This document shows positions 34,452 through 42,521 of a DNA stretch of 64,000 nucleotides, one piece after another. Both the position numbers and the translations under genes were made by a program. The notes under the pieces were generated by a model that was not told the DNA's origin, searched no databases, and worked only from the letters and a program-made list of their open reading frames with translations. Within the stretch, counting starts at the first letter, position 1. Each line of letters starts with the position of its first letter. The DNA is from Bacteroidales bacterium. Its GTDB lineage: Bacteria; Bacteroidota; Bacteroidia; Bacteroidales; Muribaculaceae. The stretch is from positions 1 to 64,000 of the forward strand of contig SFFL01000005.1 of assembly GCA_004557825.1 (NCBI GenBank), written 5' to 3'.

Positions 34452-35534
34452 CTATTCCTGAGGCTCGGGGTGGAGGAGGTTGCTGTAGAGCAGCGCGTAC
34501 TGAAGTCCGGCGAAACGCCAGGAAAACCGGGTGGCGTTTTTCAGGCCGCGTGCCACGATTTCCTCGCGGTATTCCTGTTCACCAAATCGGTCAATGAGGT
34601 CGATGGCGCTGTTGATGTTGGCGCTCGCAAGCATAGGATACTTCCCTTGGGTGTCGATGATTTCGGGCACAGAGGAGGCGTTGAGCGCTATCACCGGGCA
34701 CCCGGCTTTCTGCGCTTCGATAATGGGAATACCGAACCCTTCATATTCTGAAGGGTAGATGAGGCAACGCACGGAATTGTAGAAGCGGTTGAGCATCTTG
34801 TTGTCGGGACGCAGGCTGAATGAGTAGCCGTCGGCGCCTAATTCCGATTCGAGGAGGCTTTTCTCTTTATCTGTCAGCTCATTGCCGCAAATCAGCAGCT
34901 TTAGTTCGGTGGCTTTGGCCACCTGAATGGCAAACCCGAAATTCTTATAATCCTGCCGGCCGCCGACAAAGAGGATGCAATCGCTAAGTTCGCTGATTTT
35001 GTCGAGGAGGGGATGGAATTCGTCGGACACGCCATTGTAAATCACCGACACTTTTTTGGGGTCGATGTCGGGGAGGAAATGCAGCAGATCGCGGCGTGTG
35101 TTTTCGCTCACGCAGATTATTTGCCGGCTGCGGCGGATGGCACGATGGTTCAGCTTGATACGTATCCGTTCGGCCAGCCCCACGTGCGAGATGCGGCGCT
35201 CATAAATGAAATCGTGAACAGTGGTGATATTCAGCGCCTTGGGGTGGCTGCAGGTGCGGTAATATGAAGAGTGGAAAATAAATGGCAAATGCATCTGCCT
35301 GAACGGCACATCGAGCATCTGCTCTATGGTCTTCGACATACGGAACGTACGCTGCTCGGCGGAGCCGGAGCGCAGCGACAGCGCCCTTCGGAAAATGTTC
35401 TCTCCGGCTTGCGGATATTCCAAAGTGCAATACTCCACGCCGAGTTTGTCGGCCTCGGAGAGGACATTCTGCCACATCGCCGAAATGCCTCCGGCGCGTT
35501 GCAGCGAAAAAATTATGTTGTCGAATACGATCAT
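34452..35534 (-). CDS. GT4-type glycosyltransferase
   Basis: 360 residues in a GT-B layout. The N-terminal domain holds AGGISAMWQNVL and TTVHDFIYE; the C-terminal domain has LFVGGRQDYKNF and the donor-binding SEYEGFGIPIIEAQKAGCPVIA (about 270-291) with the EX7E pattern. Such enzymes are cytoplasmic or membrane-peripheral and use NDP-sugars for LPS or capsule assembly. It is isolated, with no glycan-assembly neighbours, so the acceptor cannot be inferred. A TAACTTTA box lies only 11 bases upstream of the start. Confidence 0.85.
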   Translation of the reverse strand: MIVFDNIIFSLQRAGGISAMWQNVLSEADKLGVEYCTLEYPQAGENIFRRALSLRSGSAEQRTFRMSKTIEQMLDVPFRQMHLPFIFHSSYYRTCSHPKALNITTVHDFIYERRISHVGLAERIRIKLNHRAIRRSRQIICVSENTRRDLLHFLPDIDPKKVSVIYNGVSDEFHPLLDKISELSDCILFVGGRQDYKNFGFAIQVAKATELKLLICGNELTDKEKSLLESELGADGYSFSLRPDNKMLNRFYNSVRCLIYPSEYEGFGIPIIEAQKAGCPVIALNASSVPEIIDTQGKYPMLASANINSAIDLIDRFGEQEYREEIVARGLKNATRFSWRFAGLQYALLYSNLLHPEPQE

Positions 35535-35679
35535 ACTTTCGGCGTAAAGTTAAGTATTATTTTTGGAAAACGGAGCACCTCCGCCAAAATACCTCACAAA
35601 TAGTTCTCAAATACCTCAATTGAAATAAATAATGGAAATATTCTTTGAGGAAAATAGCGGATAATCGTTAAAAAATTAC

Positions 35680-35687
35680 TATCTTTG
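35680..35687 (+). promoter_or_regulatory. -7 promoter box for gyrA
   Basis: TATCTTTG matches TAnnTTTG. It gives a leader of roughly 110 bases that includes the structured segment at 35703-35755. Confidence 0.6.
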
Positions 35688-35702
35688 TAAGATTTTTAGG
35701 GA

Positions 35703-35755
35703 GTCCTGTGTGCTTCATGCACCCCTCGGCCTACCGAGACGGGTTAAACCGGGAC
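35703..35755 (+). ncRNA. Candidate structured 5' leader of gyrA
   Basis: An outer stem (35703-35708 with 35750-35755, GTCCTG/CGGGAC with one G-U) encloses GTGC-TTCAT-GCAC (35710-35722) and CTCGG-CCTA-CCGAG (35725-35738), plus a weak GGTTAAACC hairpin, giving a multi-branched shape. It lies between the promoter box and the start codon. No known class recognised. Confidence 0.4.
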
Positions 35756-35802
35756 GCCTTCATTACGTCAAAGCTAAAAAGTAAGAATGTATTAATATAA
35801 TT

Positions 35803-38397
35803 ATGCTCGAAGAAGACCGCATTATCAAGATTGATATTGAAAATGAAATGAAGTCGGCCTACATCGACTATTCGATGTCGGTGATTGTATCGCGAGCCCT
35901 GCCCGATGTGCGCGACGGCCTCAAGCCCGTGCACCGTCGTGTGCTGTTCGGTATGAACGAAATGGGCAACAATTCCGATAAAGCCTATAAGAAAGCCGCC
36001 AACGCCGTAGGTGAGGTTATGGGTAAGTATCACCCCCATGGCGACTCCTCGATTTACGGCACTATCGTGCGTATGGCCCAGTGGTGGGCAATGCGCGAAA
36101 AGCTGGTCGACGGCCACGGCAACTTCGGATCAATCGACGGCGACGGCCCTGCGGCTATGCGTTACACCGAAATCCGTCTGGAGAAGATGGGCGAGGAGAT
36201 GCTTCGCGATATCGAAAGCGAAACCGTAGACTTCCAGCCTACCTACGATAACTCCCGTCAGGAGCCGCTGGTGCTTCCCACCCGATTCCCCAACCTGCTT
36301 GTCAACGGCGCCACCGGTATCGCCGTGGGTATGGCCACCAATATGCCCACCCACAACCTTGTGGAGTCGATCAACGGCTGTATCGCATATCTGGAGAACC
36401 CCGACATCACCGTGCCGGAGCTGATGAAATATATCCCCGCTCCCGATTTCCCCACCGGCGGTATCATCTTCGGCACAGCCGGTGTGAAGGAAGCCTACGA
36501 GACCGGTCGCGGCCGCATCATCATCCGCGCTAAAGCCGATATCGAGCAGGAGAAGGAGCACGAGCAGATTATCGTACACGAAATTCCTTACGGCGTAAAC
36601 AAGGCCGAACTTATCAAATATATCGCTGAACTTGTCAACGAGAAGAAGCTCGAAGGCATTGCCGACCTGAACGATGAGAGCGACTATAAGGGTATGCGCA
36701 TCGTCATCAAGCTCCGTCAGGATGCCAACGCCAATGTGGTGCTCAACAAGCTCTTCAAGATGACCCCGATGCAGTCGGCCTTCTCGGTCAACAATGTTGC
36801 CCTGGTCAACGGCCGTCCGCGTCTGCTCAACCTGCGCGACATTATCGCTGCGTTTGTCGACCATCGCCATGAGGTGGTGATCCGCCGCACTAAATTTGAG
36901 CTTCGCAAGGCTCAGGAGCGTGCCCACATTCTGGAAGGCTTGATTATCGCCTGCGACAACATCGAGGAGGTAATTCAGATTATCCGCCACGCTGAGAATG
37001 CCGATGCCGCCCGCGCAACCCTCACCGAGCGCTTCGGCCTGACCGATGCGCAGACCCAGGCTATCGTGGATATGCGTCTGCGTCAGCTCACCGGACTGGA
37101 GCAGGACAAGCTTCACGCCCAGTATGAGGAGGTAGAGCAGCTGATTGCCCGTCTTGAACTTATCCTCAGCGACGACAGTGTATGCCGCGGCGTTATCCGC
37201 GACGAACTGCTGGAAATCGCCTCAAAGTATGGCGACCCGCGCCGCACCACCATCGAATATGCCGCCGGCGAATTCAATGCCGAAGACTTCTATGCCGACG
37301 ATGAGATGATTATCACCATCTCACACATGGGCTATATCAAGCGCACACCGCTGTCGGAATTCCGTGCGCAGAACCGCGGCGGCGTAGGTTCGCGTGGCTC
37401 CAACACCCGCGAGGAGGATTTCATCGAATACATCTACCCGGCTTCGATGCACAATAATCTGCTCTTCTTCACTCAGAAGGGAATGGTATATAAGATGAAG
37501 GTATATGAGCTGCCCGAAGGCGCCAAGAACACCAAGGGTCGCGCTATTCAGAATCTGCTCAATATCGAGGCCGACGATTCTGTAAATGCTTTCATCAAGA
37601 TCAAGAATCTCGACGACGCCGAATTCACATCGTCGCACAACCTGGTATTCGCTACCCGTCTCGGTCAGATCAAGAAGACGTCGCTCAGCGAATATGCCCA
37701 CATCAACATCAAGGGCAAGAAGGCCATTGTGCTCCGCGACGAGGACCGTCTGATTGGCGTAGAGCTTACCGACGGCAACTGCGAGATACTGATGGCCAAC
37801 CGCAACGGCCGCGCTATCCGCTTCAACGAGTCGGCAGTGCGCACTATGGGCCGTGTGGCCGCCGGTGTTCGCGGTATGCGTCTCGACGAAGATGGCAAGG
37901 ATGAGGTAATCGGTATGATTTGTATGCACCCCGGAGATAATCACACAGTGATGGTTGTTTCGGAGAACGGCTACGGCAAGCGCTCGGAGCTGGATGGCTA
38001 CCGCATCACCAACCGTGGCGGCAAGGGTGTGAAGACAATGAATATCACCGAAAAGACCGGTTGCCTCGTGGCTATCAAGAGCGTCAACGATGACAACGAC
38101 CTGATGATCATCAACCGCTCAGGTATAACGATGCGTATCCGAATGACCGACATCCGAGTGATGGGCCGAGCCACTCAAGGCGTTCGCATTATCAACCTCG
38201 AAAAGCGCGGCGATGAAATCGCTTCGGTTTGTGCCGTAGACACCGACCCGGAGGAGGAAGCTGTTGAGGCTATCGAAAATCCCGAGGTGCTCGACGCTCC
38301 CGCCGATAACTCGCTCGAAGATTCAGATGAAATCTTCGACGACACCGACGACACCGACGACACCGATGCCGCCGAGGATGATTCCGATGAAAATTAA
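35803..38397 (+). CDS. gyrA: DNA gyrase subunit A
   Basis: 864 residues. The breakage-reunion domain includes the catalytic Tyr121 (AAMRYTEIRL), and the quinolone region reads HPHGDSSIYGTIVRM, where Ser82 and Gly86 align with E. coli Ser83 and Asp87 by my reading. The C-terminal beta-pinwheel begins near 505 with the GyrA-box region QNRGGVGSRGS. The last 50 residues are strongly acidic with DDT repeats. It cuts and passes DNA with GyrB to introduce negative supercoils. A TPR gene follows after 33 bases and is probably co-transcribed. Confidence 0.96.
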   Translation: MLEEDRIIKIDIENEMKSAYIDYSMSVIVSRALPDVRDGLKPVHRRVLFGMNEMGNNSDKAYKKAANAVGEVMGKYHPHGDSSIYGTIVRMAQWWAMREKLVDGHGNFGSIDGDGPAAMRYTEIRLEKMGEEMLRDIESETVDFQPTYDNSRQEPLVLPTRFPNLLVNGATGIAVGMATNMPTHNLVESINGCIAYLENPDITVPELMKYIPAPDFPTGGIIFGTAGVKEAYETGRGRIIIRAKADIEQEKEHEQIIVHEIPYGVNKAELIKYIAELVNEKKLEGIADLNDESDYKGMRIVIKLRQDANANVVLNKLFKMTPMQSAFSVNNVALVNGRPRLLNLRDIIAAFVDHRHEVVIRRTKFELRKAQERAHILEGLIIACDNIEEVIQIIRHAENADAARATLTERFGLTDAQTQAIVDMRLRQLTGLEQDKLHAQYEEVEQLIARLELILSDDSVCRGVIRDELLEIASKYGDPRRTTIEYAAGEFNAEDFYADDEMIITISHMGYIKRTPLSEFRAQNRGGVGSRGSNTREEDFIEYIYPASMHNNLLFFTQKGMVYKMKVYELPEGAKNTKGRAIQNLLNIEADDSVNAFIKIKNLDDAEFTSSHNLVFATRLGQIKKTSLSEYAHINIKGKKAIVLRDEDRLIGVELTDGNCEILMANRNGRAIRFNESAVRTMGRVAAGVRGMRLDEDGKDEVIGMICMHPGDNHTVMVVSENGYGKRSELDGYRITNRGGKGVKTMNITEKTGCLVAIKSVNDDNDLMIINRSGITMRIRMTDIRVMGRATQGVRIINLEKRGDEIASVCAVDTDPEEEAVEAIENPEVLDAPADNSLEDSDEIFDDTDDTDDTDAAEDDSDEN

Positions 38398-38430
38398 TAG
38401 AAAACACCTTACTAAATAAACTTCTTCATT

Positions 38431-39642
38431 ATGAAAAAAATCAGCATTTTGGCTCTTGCCCTTATATCTGTGGGCACGATGTCTGCACAGATGCAGGTAG
38501 TGAAAGATGCCGAGCACGCCCTTAAGAGCAATGCCGCATCCTACCCCGAAGAAATCAAGAAGCTTGCTCCTGCCATGACTAACCCCGAAACGGCTTCCGA
38601 TGCCAAAACCTGGTTTGTGGCCGGTAAGGGAGCGCTCGATTTCGTGAACAATGCTATGGTGATGCAGCGCGTGACCAATGAAATCAATGCTCCTGTATGC
38701 GCCCAGGCCGTACTTGATGGTTATTCCTATCTTGATAAAGCTCTCCCGCTCGACTCTGTAGTTGATGCAAAGGGCAAAATCAAGACCAAATATTCTAAGG
38801 ATATCGTGAAGACGATGGTGGCCAACTACGACCTCACTCAGCAGGCCGGTATGTGGTTCTACAACGACGTGCACGATTATCCCAAGGCTGCAGAGTCGTG
38901 GGAGCTTCTCTTTGCTCTTCCTCAGAAGCCTGCACTGAAAAAGGCCGGCCTGAAGGCTCTGCCCGACACTATCGTGGGTATGTTTAAGTTCTACACCGGT
39001 TGCGCATACTCTCTTGGCAACAACGCAGAGGGCGCTCTCAAGAGCTTCCAGGACGCTATTAAGCTTGGCTACGACAAGAAGGAGGCATACGATTATGCCA
39101 TCACTTCCGCGACTCAGTTGAAGAATCTTGAACTTGCTGCCGATATTGCCAAGACTGCTTACGAGAAGTATCCCGAAAACAGCTATCTGGGCACGATGAT
39201 CAACTACTATCTCGACAAGAAGGATTATGCTTCTGCCGAGAAGCTGCTTGATCCCTTCCTGGAGAAAGACCCCAACAATGGTCAGGTTTACTTCCTGAAG
39301 GGTATCATCTACGACCAGCAGGGCAAGAGCGCTGAGGCAAAGGACCTCTACAAGAAGGCTATCGACCTCGACGAGAAGAATGCCAACGCTCTCTTTCAGT
39401 ATGCTTACAAGCTCTGTGTAGAGGCCGACGAACTCGACCAGAAGGAAGGCGCAAACATCTCGCAGGCTGAATACGTCAAGTTCTGCCAGGAGCGTACATT
39501 CCCCCTGTATCGCGAAGCTGCCGGTTATCTGGAGAAAGCTTTCCAGATCGATGAAAGCCTTTCCGACTGCCTCACTCTTCTCCGCTCAATCTACTACAAG
39601 CTTGGCGACGAGGAGAACCTCAACCGCGTAAAGACAATGTAA
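38431..39642 (+). CDS. Exported TPR-repeat protein
   Basis: 403 residues with a signal peptide (MKKISILALALISVGTMSAQ). Helical repeats fill the rest, with clear TPR-like units between about 185 and 340 (GCAYSLGNNAEGALKSFQDAIKLG; LDKKDYASAEKLLDPFLEKDPNN; KGIIYDQQGKSAEAKDLYKKAIDLD). TPR proteins mediate protein contacts, probably in the periplasm here. It follows gyrA by 33 bases and ends at a terminator, so it likely shares the gyrA transcript. Conserved next to gyrA in Bacteroidales as far as I recall; exact role unknown. Confidence 0.85.
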   Translation: MKKISILALALISVGTMSAQMQVVKDAEHALKSNAASYPEEIKKLAPAMTNPETASDAKTWFVAGKGALDFVNNAMVMQRVTNEINAPVCAQAVLDGYSYLDKALPLDSVVDAKGKIKTKYSKDIVKTMVANYDLTQQAGMWFYNDVHDYPKAAESWELLFALPQKPALKKAGLKALPDTIVGMFKFYTGCAYSLGNNAEGALKSFQDAIKLGYDKKEAYDYAITSATQLKNLELAADIAKTAYEKYPENSYLGTMINYYLDKKDYASAEKLLDPFLEKDPNNGQVYFLKGIIYDQQGKSAEAKDLYKKAIDLDEKNANALFQYAYKLCVEADELDQKEGANISQAEYVKFCQERTFPLYREAAGYLEKAFQIDESLSDCLTLLRSIYYKLGDEENLNRVKTM

Positions 39643-39712
39643 TGATTTGCTAATAATTCATTAATGACTCGATAAAGAGATTAATTGTTAATTATTTTCC
39701 ATTTTTGTTTGG

Positions 39713-39743
39713 AACGCCCCCGCCTGTGAAGGTACGGGGCGTT
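39713..39743 (+). terminator. Terminator of the gyrA-TPR operon
   Basis: The stem AACGCCCC (39713-39720) with GGGGCGTT (39736-39743) is followed by TTCGTTATTT and preceded by a T-rich stretch. It is about 70 bases past the TPR stop. Confidence 0.75.
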
Positions 39744-39780
39744 TTCGTTATTTGAGTACTGGAGATTGTGGGGCGGCTGG

Positions 39781-39853
39781 GAAGTGAGGAAGTGGATAAG
39801 TGAGGAAGCCAGGAAGCGGAGAAATGGAGAAGCGGATTAGCGGAGAAGTCAGG
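39781..39853. repeat. Purine-rich degenerate short repeat
   Basis: About 73 bases of irregular GGAAGTGAG, GGAAGCGGAG and GGAGAAG units, nearly all purine on the plus strand. No coding potential of note. The intergenic region 39643-39996 otherwise holds only the two terminator hairpins. Confidence 0.6.
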
Positions 39854-39866
39854 GGGGCTATAAATC

Positions 39867-39912
39867 AAAAAAGCGCCATACGCAGCCGTGAGGCTGACGT
39901 ATAGCGCCTTTT
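39867..39912. terminator. Bidirectional terminator hairpin
   Basis: Long stem: AAAAGCGCCATACG pairs with CGTATAGCGCCTTTT (minor mismatch), with an inner CAGCC-GTGA-GGCTG. Flanking A and T runs on both sides suit termination on either strand; on the minus strand it would end the XRE-like gene. Confidence 0.7.
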
Positions 39913-39996
39913 GAACATTACCCGCGGCGCGATGCGCCGGAGAATGAAGATTATTAGTGTTTGCCAAAGACCAACGAACCCAAAGGGAGGGGAGGG

Positions 39997-40269
39997 TTAG
40001 TCGTTACGGCGATTCCTGCTAAAGCCGCATGCGTGCTGGAATTCTGCGAAGAAATCGTGAGACAACGCCACGGAAATCCTGCATAGCAGCTCTGTGTCGA
40101 TGGAATCTTTGCGAAGAATCTTGTAAACGTTGGTGCGGTCGCAGCATATTTCCTGAGCAAGCCAGGATGCCGGACGCCTCTGACGCCTAAGCTCTTCGCC
40201 GATGAGTGAACCGATGTGGACCTTAATGCCACATTCTTCGGTCAAAGTAGATACTGGGGATGAGATCAT
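39997..40269 (-). CDS. Small XRE-like helix-turn-helix protein
   Basis: 90 residues. The core from about 20 to 75 (HIGSLIGEELRRQRRPASWLAQEICCDRTNVYKILRKDSIDTELLCRISVAL, read in parts) has the five-helix spacing of Cro/C1-type DNA-binding domains, with recognition helix near DRTNVYKIL. No second domain. It stands alone between two terminator regions on the left and a long A/T-rich upstream region with a -7 box, so it is an independent small regulator; target unknown. An upstream dyad at 40415-40443 could be its operator. Confidence 0.75.
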   Translation of the reverse strand: MISSPVSTLTEECGIKVHIGSLIGEELRRQRRPASWLAQEICCDRTNVYKILRKDSIDTELLCRISVALSHDFFAEFQHACGFSRNRRND

Positions 40270-40355
40270 TTCTAATAAGATTTTGGGTTTGTGGTAAAAA
40301 AGTATATTCGGCCATACGACCTATTATGAAAAATATGTAAATGACCTTTCAACCG

Positions 40356-40363
40356 CAAAATTA
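40356..40363 (-). promoter_or_regulatory. -7 promoter box for the XRE-like gene
   Basis: TAATTTTG on the minus strand, 87 bases upstream of the start. The region 40270-40709 also contains the dyad at 40415-40443 and a strong hairpin at 40590-40629. Confidence 0.5.
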
Positions 40364-40414
40364 ATATATATTTTTGTAAAAAAGAAATAAGTAAATCCGC
40401 GTTGTATTAATTAA

Positions 40415-40443
40415 CCTATGTGAATGACTGTTAAGTACATAGG
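40415..40443. promoter_or_regulatory. Inverted repeat, possible operator
   Basis: CCTATGT (40415-40421) and ACATAGG (40437-40443) form a perfect 7-bp dyad with 15 bases between. It sits about 50 bases upstream of the XRE-like gene's promoter box and about 65 bases before the MCGVTG-starting frame. Confidence 0.35.
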
Positions 40444-40507
40444 TGATTGCTTACAGTTTGTAATGGTGTGGCTGAAATGTCTTTAAAAAGTAGAAATAAT
40501 CGCTGCA

Positions 40508-40723
40508 ATGTGTGGCGTTACCGGCGTTTTTGGTGTGGAAAACTCTCAACAGAATATAGCTAAATTTGAAACACATTGTAGAAAATCAAGCACCGCCGGA
40601 ATCCGGGATTGTCCGGTTTCCGGCGGTGCCGTTAATGTCGATTTCTTAAGTTGTGTACGGGCCTTTAGAGCCGTAGCACGTTACTTAGTAAGAGCTGAAG
40701 TGAGAGACATCAGTCGATTTTGA
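40508..40723 (+). pseudogene. Possible remnant of a class II glutamine amidotransferase start
   Basis: A 71-codon frame opens MCGVTGVFGVENSQQN, which looks like the N-terminus of class II glutamine amidotransferases (Met removed, Cys2 nucleophile, as in asparagine synthase). After about 20 residues the resemblance stops: the DNA runs into a perfect hairpin (40590-40629) and the remaining residues match nothing I know. It also overlaps the end of the convergent gene at 40710. I read it as a truncated relic or chance similarity, not as an active enzyme. Confidence 0.3.
40590..40629. terminator. Strong GC-rich hairpin
   Basis: GCACCGCCGGAA pairs with TTCCGGCGGTGC, continuing after a single mismatch as CCGG/CCGG with a short loop. 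No clean T-run follows on the plus strand; on the minus strand TTGATTTTCT follows. It lies about 80 bases beyond the 3' end of the coiled-coil lipoprotein gene. A terminator function is likely but not certain. Confidence 0.5.
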
Positions 40724-41591
40724 TTACGAGGAAGTTCGACTGATTCCAGAAGCGTGCGGGATTTGTGATTTTGAGGATTTTCACTTTATCGGCGCCTTCT
40801 ACAATCTCATAAGAGTCGGCGGGCTGGTTGGTCATAACCTTAGCCTTCTTTGAGTGGAGGTTGATGGTGCGGAGCTCACGCTTGTCGCCCTTGGTGAAGT
40901 AGCTCTGGTCGAAGTTTTGGGGGAGTACTTTGGTAGAGCGGAGGAAGCCCGATTCGAGCAGATGGTGGTTTTTAAGCTCCTTGTTAGTGCCGATGGCATA
41001 GTAGCAGGTGTTCATCTCATTGTTGAGCTCGGTGGCCTGGCGCTCTGCTTCCTGGCGGGCAGTAGCCTCTGCGTTGGCTACATTGGTTATGGAGTCTTTC
41101 TGTTCGCCCAGGGTGGTTACAGTTTCGTTCAGACCCTCAATCTTGATGTTGGCATCGGCGAGCTGAGCACGGAGGCTCTCTACCTCGCGGGTCTGTTCTT
41201 CAATCTGAGCTTTCAGATTCTTGATGGCAAGTTTGAGATTGGCGTTGGAGCGGTTGCTTGAAGCAAGCTGTTTTTCCAGTTCTTCCAGACGCTGACGGCG
41301 CTGCTGCAGAGCCTGCTGAATCTGCATCATATCCTGACGGATCTGCTCGCGTTCATCGGGAGTTTCGGCACCGACAGAACCCGAGCTGAGCATATTTTCC
41401 ATCTGCTTGATGGAATTCATACCATCGGAGATGTCGTTGAGGATGGCCAGGAGGGAATCCTGGTTGGCCAGTGCTATCTGCAGAGAATCGGATGTGGTGG
41501 GCATACCGTCGCTGCTTGCTGATTTGTTGCCGCAAGCCGAGAACATAGCTACTGTGGCAATGGCCAGAAGGCCTGATTTTAAAATCTTCAT
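40710..41591 (-). CDS. Coiled-coil lipoprotein, resembles Cbp1-family adhesin
   Basis: 293 residues with a lipoprotein signal (MFSACGNKS, Cys20). Residues about 55-180 are a charged coiled coil (repeated LRAQLAD, KNLKAQIEEQTREV). The C-terminal globular part begins NTCYYAIGTNKELKNHHLLE and contains LPQNFDQSYFT and a closing FLVIKID. This arrangement matches what I recall of the Cbp1-type collagen-binding proteins of Bacteroides, but I cannot confirm binding from sequence. Single gene, minus strand, following rsmI after 107 bases. Function otherwise unknown. Confidence 0.7.
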   Translation of the reverse strand: MKILKSGLLAIATVAMFSACGNKSASSDGMPTTSDSLQIALANQDSLLAILNDISDGMNSIKQMENMLSSGSVGAETPDEREQIRQDMMQIQQALQQRRQRLEELEKQLASSNRSNANLKLAIKNLKAQIEEQTREVESLRAQLADANIKIEGLNETVTTLGEQKDSITNVANAEATARQEAERQATELNNEMNTCYYAIGTNKELKNHHLLESGFLRSTKVLPQNFDQSYFTKGDKRELRTINLHSKKAKVMTNQPADSYEIVEGADKVKILKITNPARFWNQSNFLVIKID

Positions 41592-41698
41592 AATGATATA
41601 TTTAAAACAATATGTAATTTCAGAATCATTATTATATATAACGGAGAAAATTCAGGGTGTAATATATCCGGTTGCAAAATATTTTGTATAAAATTTTG

Positions 41699-42451
41699 TC
41701 AGTCTTCCTCCGGCAGGTCCTTGTATTTGTTGCGGTGGACCTTTTTCTCTGATTTGTCGGGCCGTTTGCCGGCCACAATGATAACGATTTCCCCTTTGGG
41801 ATTGTTTCCCGAGAAGAAAGCGTGAAGCTCGGCCAGAGTGCCGTTGACGGTGGTGTTGTGCACCTTGGATATTTCGCGTGACACGGAAGCCTCGCGGGCA
41901 GGCCCGCAGCACTCCATCAGGTCGGCAAGTGTGCGCACCAGCCGTAAGGGGGATTCGTAGATAATGAATGTGCGGTCGTCATCGGCCAGTAGCTGCAACC
42001 GTGTGGCGCGTCCTTTTTTCTGCGGAAGAAACCCCTCGAAGACAAACCTATCGCAGGGGAGGCCGCTGTTGACCAGCGCGGGCACGAAAGCTGTGGCGCC
42101 GGGAAGTGTCTCAACTTTTATCCCTTTCATCCTGCATTCACGCACGAGCATAAAGCCCGGGTCGGAAATCCCCGGAGTGCCGGCATCGGAAACGAGAGCC
42201 ACGGTTTCACCTCCGGCGATACGCTCCACCATCGGTGCGGCGGTGTCGTGCTCGTTGAATTTGTGGTGCGACAGCATCGGGGTGGTTATGCCGAAATGCT
42301 TCATCACCACGGCCGACGTGCGGGTATCCTCGGCTAAAATAAGGTCGGCGCTTTTAAGCACCTCGATGGCGCGGGGCGTCATATCCGAGAGATTGCCTAC
42401 GGGCGTGGGAACAACGAATAGCTTGCCGGCTGATTTAGGTTGATTATTCAT
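41699..42451 (-). CDS. rsmI: 16S rRNA (cytidine(1402)-2'-O)-methyltransferase
   Basis: 250 residues of the tetrapyrrole-methylase fold. VVPTPVGNLSDMTPRA (about 13-28), AEDTRTS and the SAM-binding LVSDAGTPGISDPG are characteristic. It methylates the ribose of C1402 in 16S rRNA. The C-terminus is a basic tail (KKVHRNKYKD). It is preceded by the acidic repeat protein gene with a short intergenic region filled by a tandem repeat array. Confidence 0.93.
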   Translation of the reverse strand: MNNQPKSAGKLFVVPTPVGNLSDMTPRAIEVLKSADLILAEDTRTSAVVMKHFGITTPMLSHHKFNEHDTAAPMVERIAGGETVALVSDAGTPGISDPGFMLVRECRMKGIKVETLPGATAFVPALVNSGLPCDRFVFEGFLPQKKGRATRLQLLADDDRTFIIYESPLRLVRTLADLMECCGPAREASVSREISKVHNTTVNGTLAELHAFFSGNNPKGEIVIIVAGKRPDKSEKKVHRNKYKDLPEED

Positions 42452-42461
42452 TATTTATGGG

Positions 42462-42521
42462 GATGTATGAAACCTTTTAGTGATGTATGAAGCCTTATTA
42501 GGATGTATTATGCCGATTAAT
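42462..42521. repeat. Three imperfect 20-bp tandem repeats upstream of rsmI
   Basis: Units at 42462-42481, 42482-42501 and 42502-42521 all begin GATGTAT, the first two sharing GATGTATGAARCCTT. The third (GATGTATTATGCCGATTAAT) closely resembles the repeat unit at 63214-63291. The array covers the gap to the upstream gene and overlaps its stop codon. Confidence 0.75.

Noticed and set aside
35703..35755. tRNA or tRNA-like gene before gyrA
   Set aside because: The stems do not fit tRNA arm lengths, and there is no anticodon-loop or T-loop signature.
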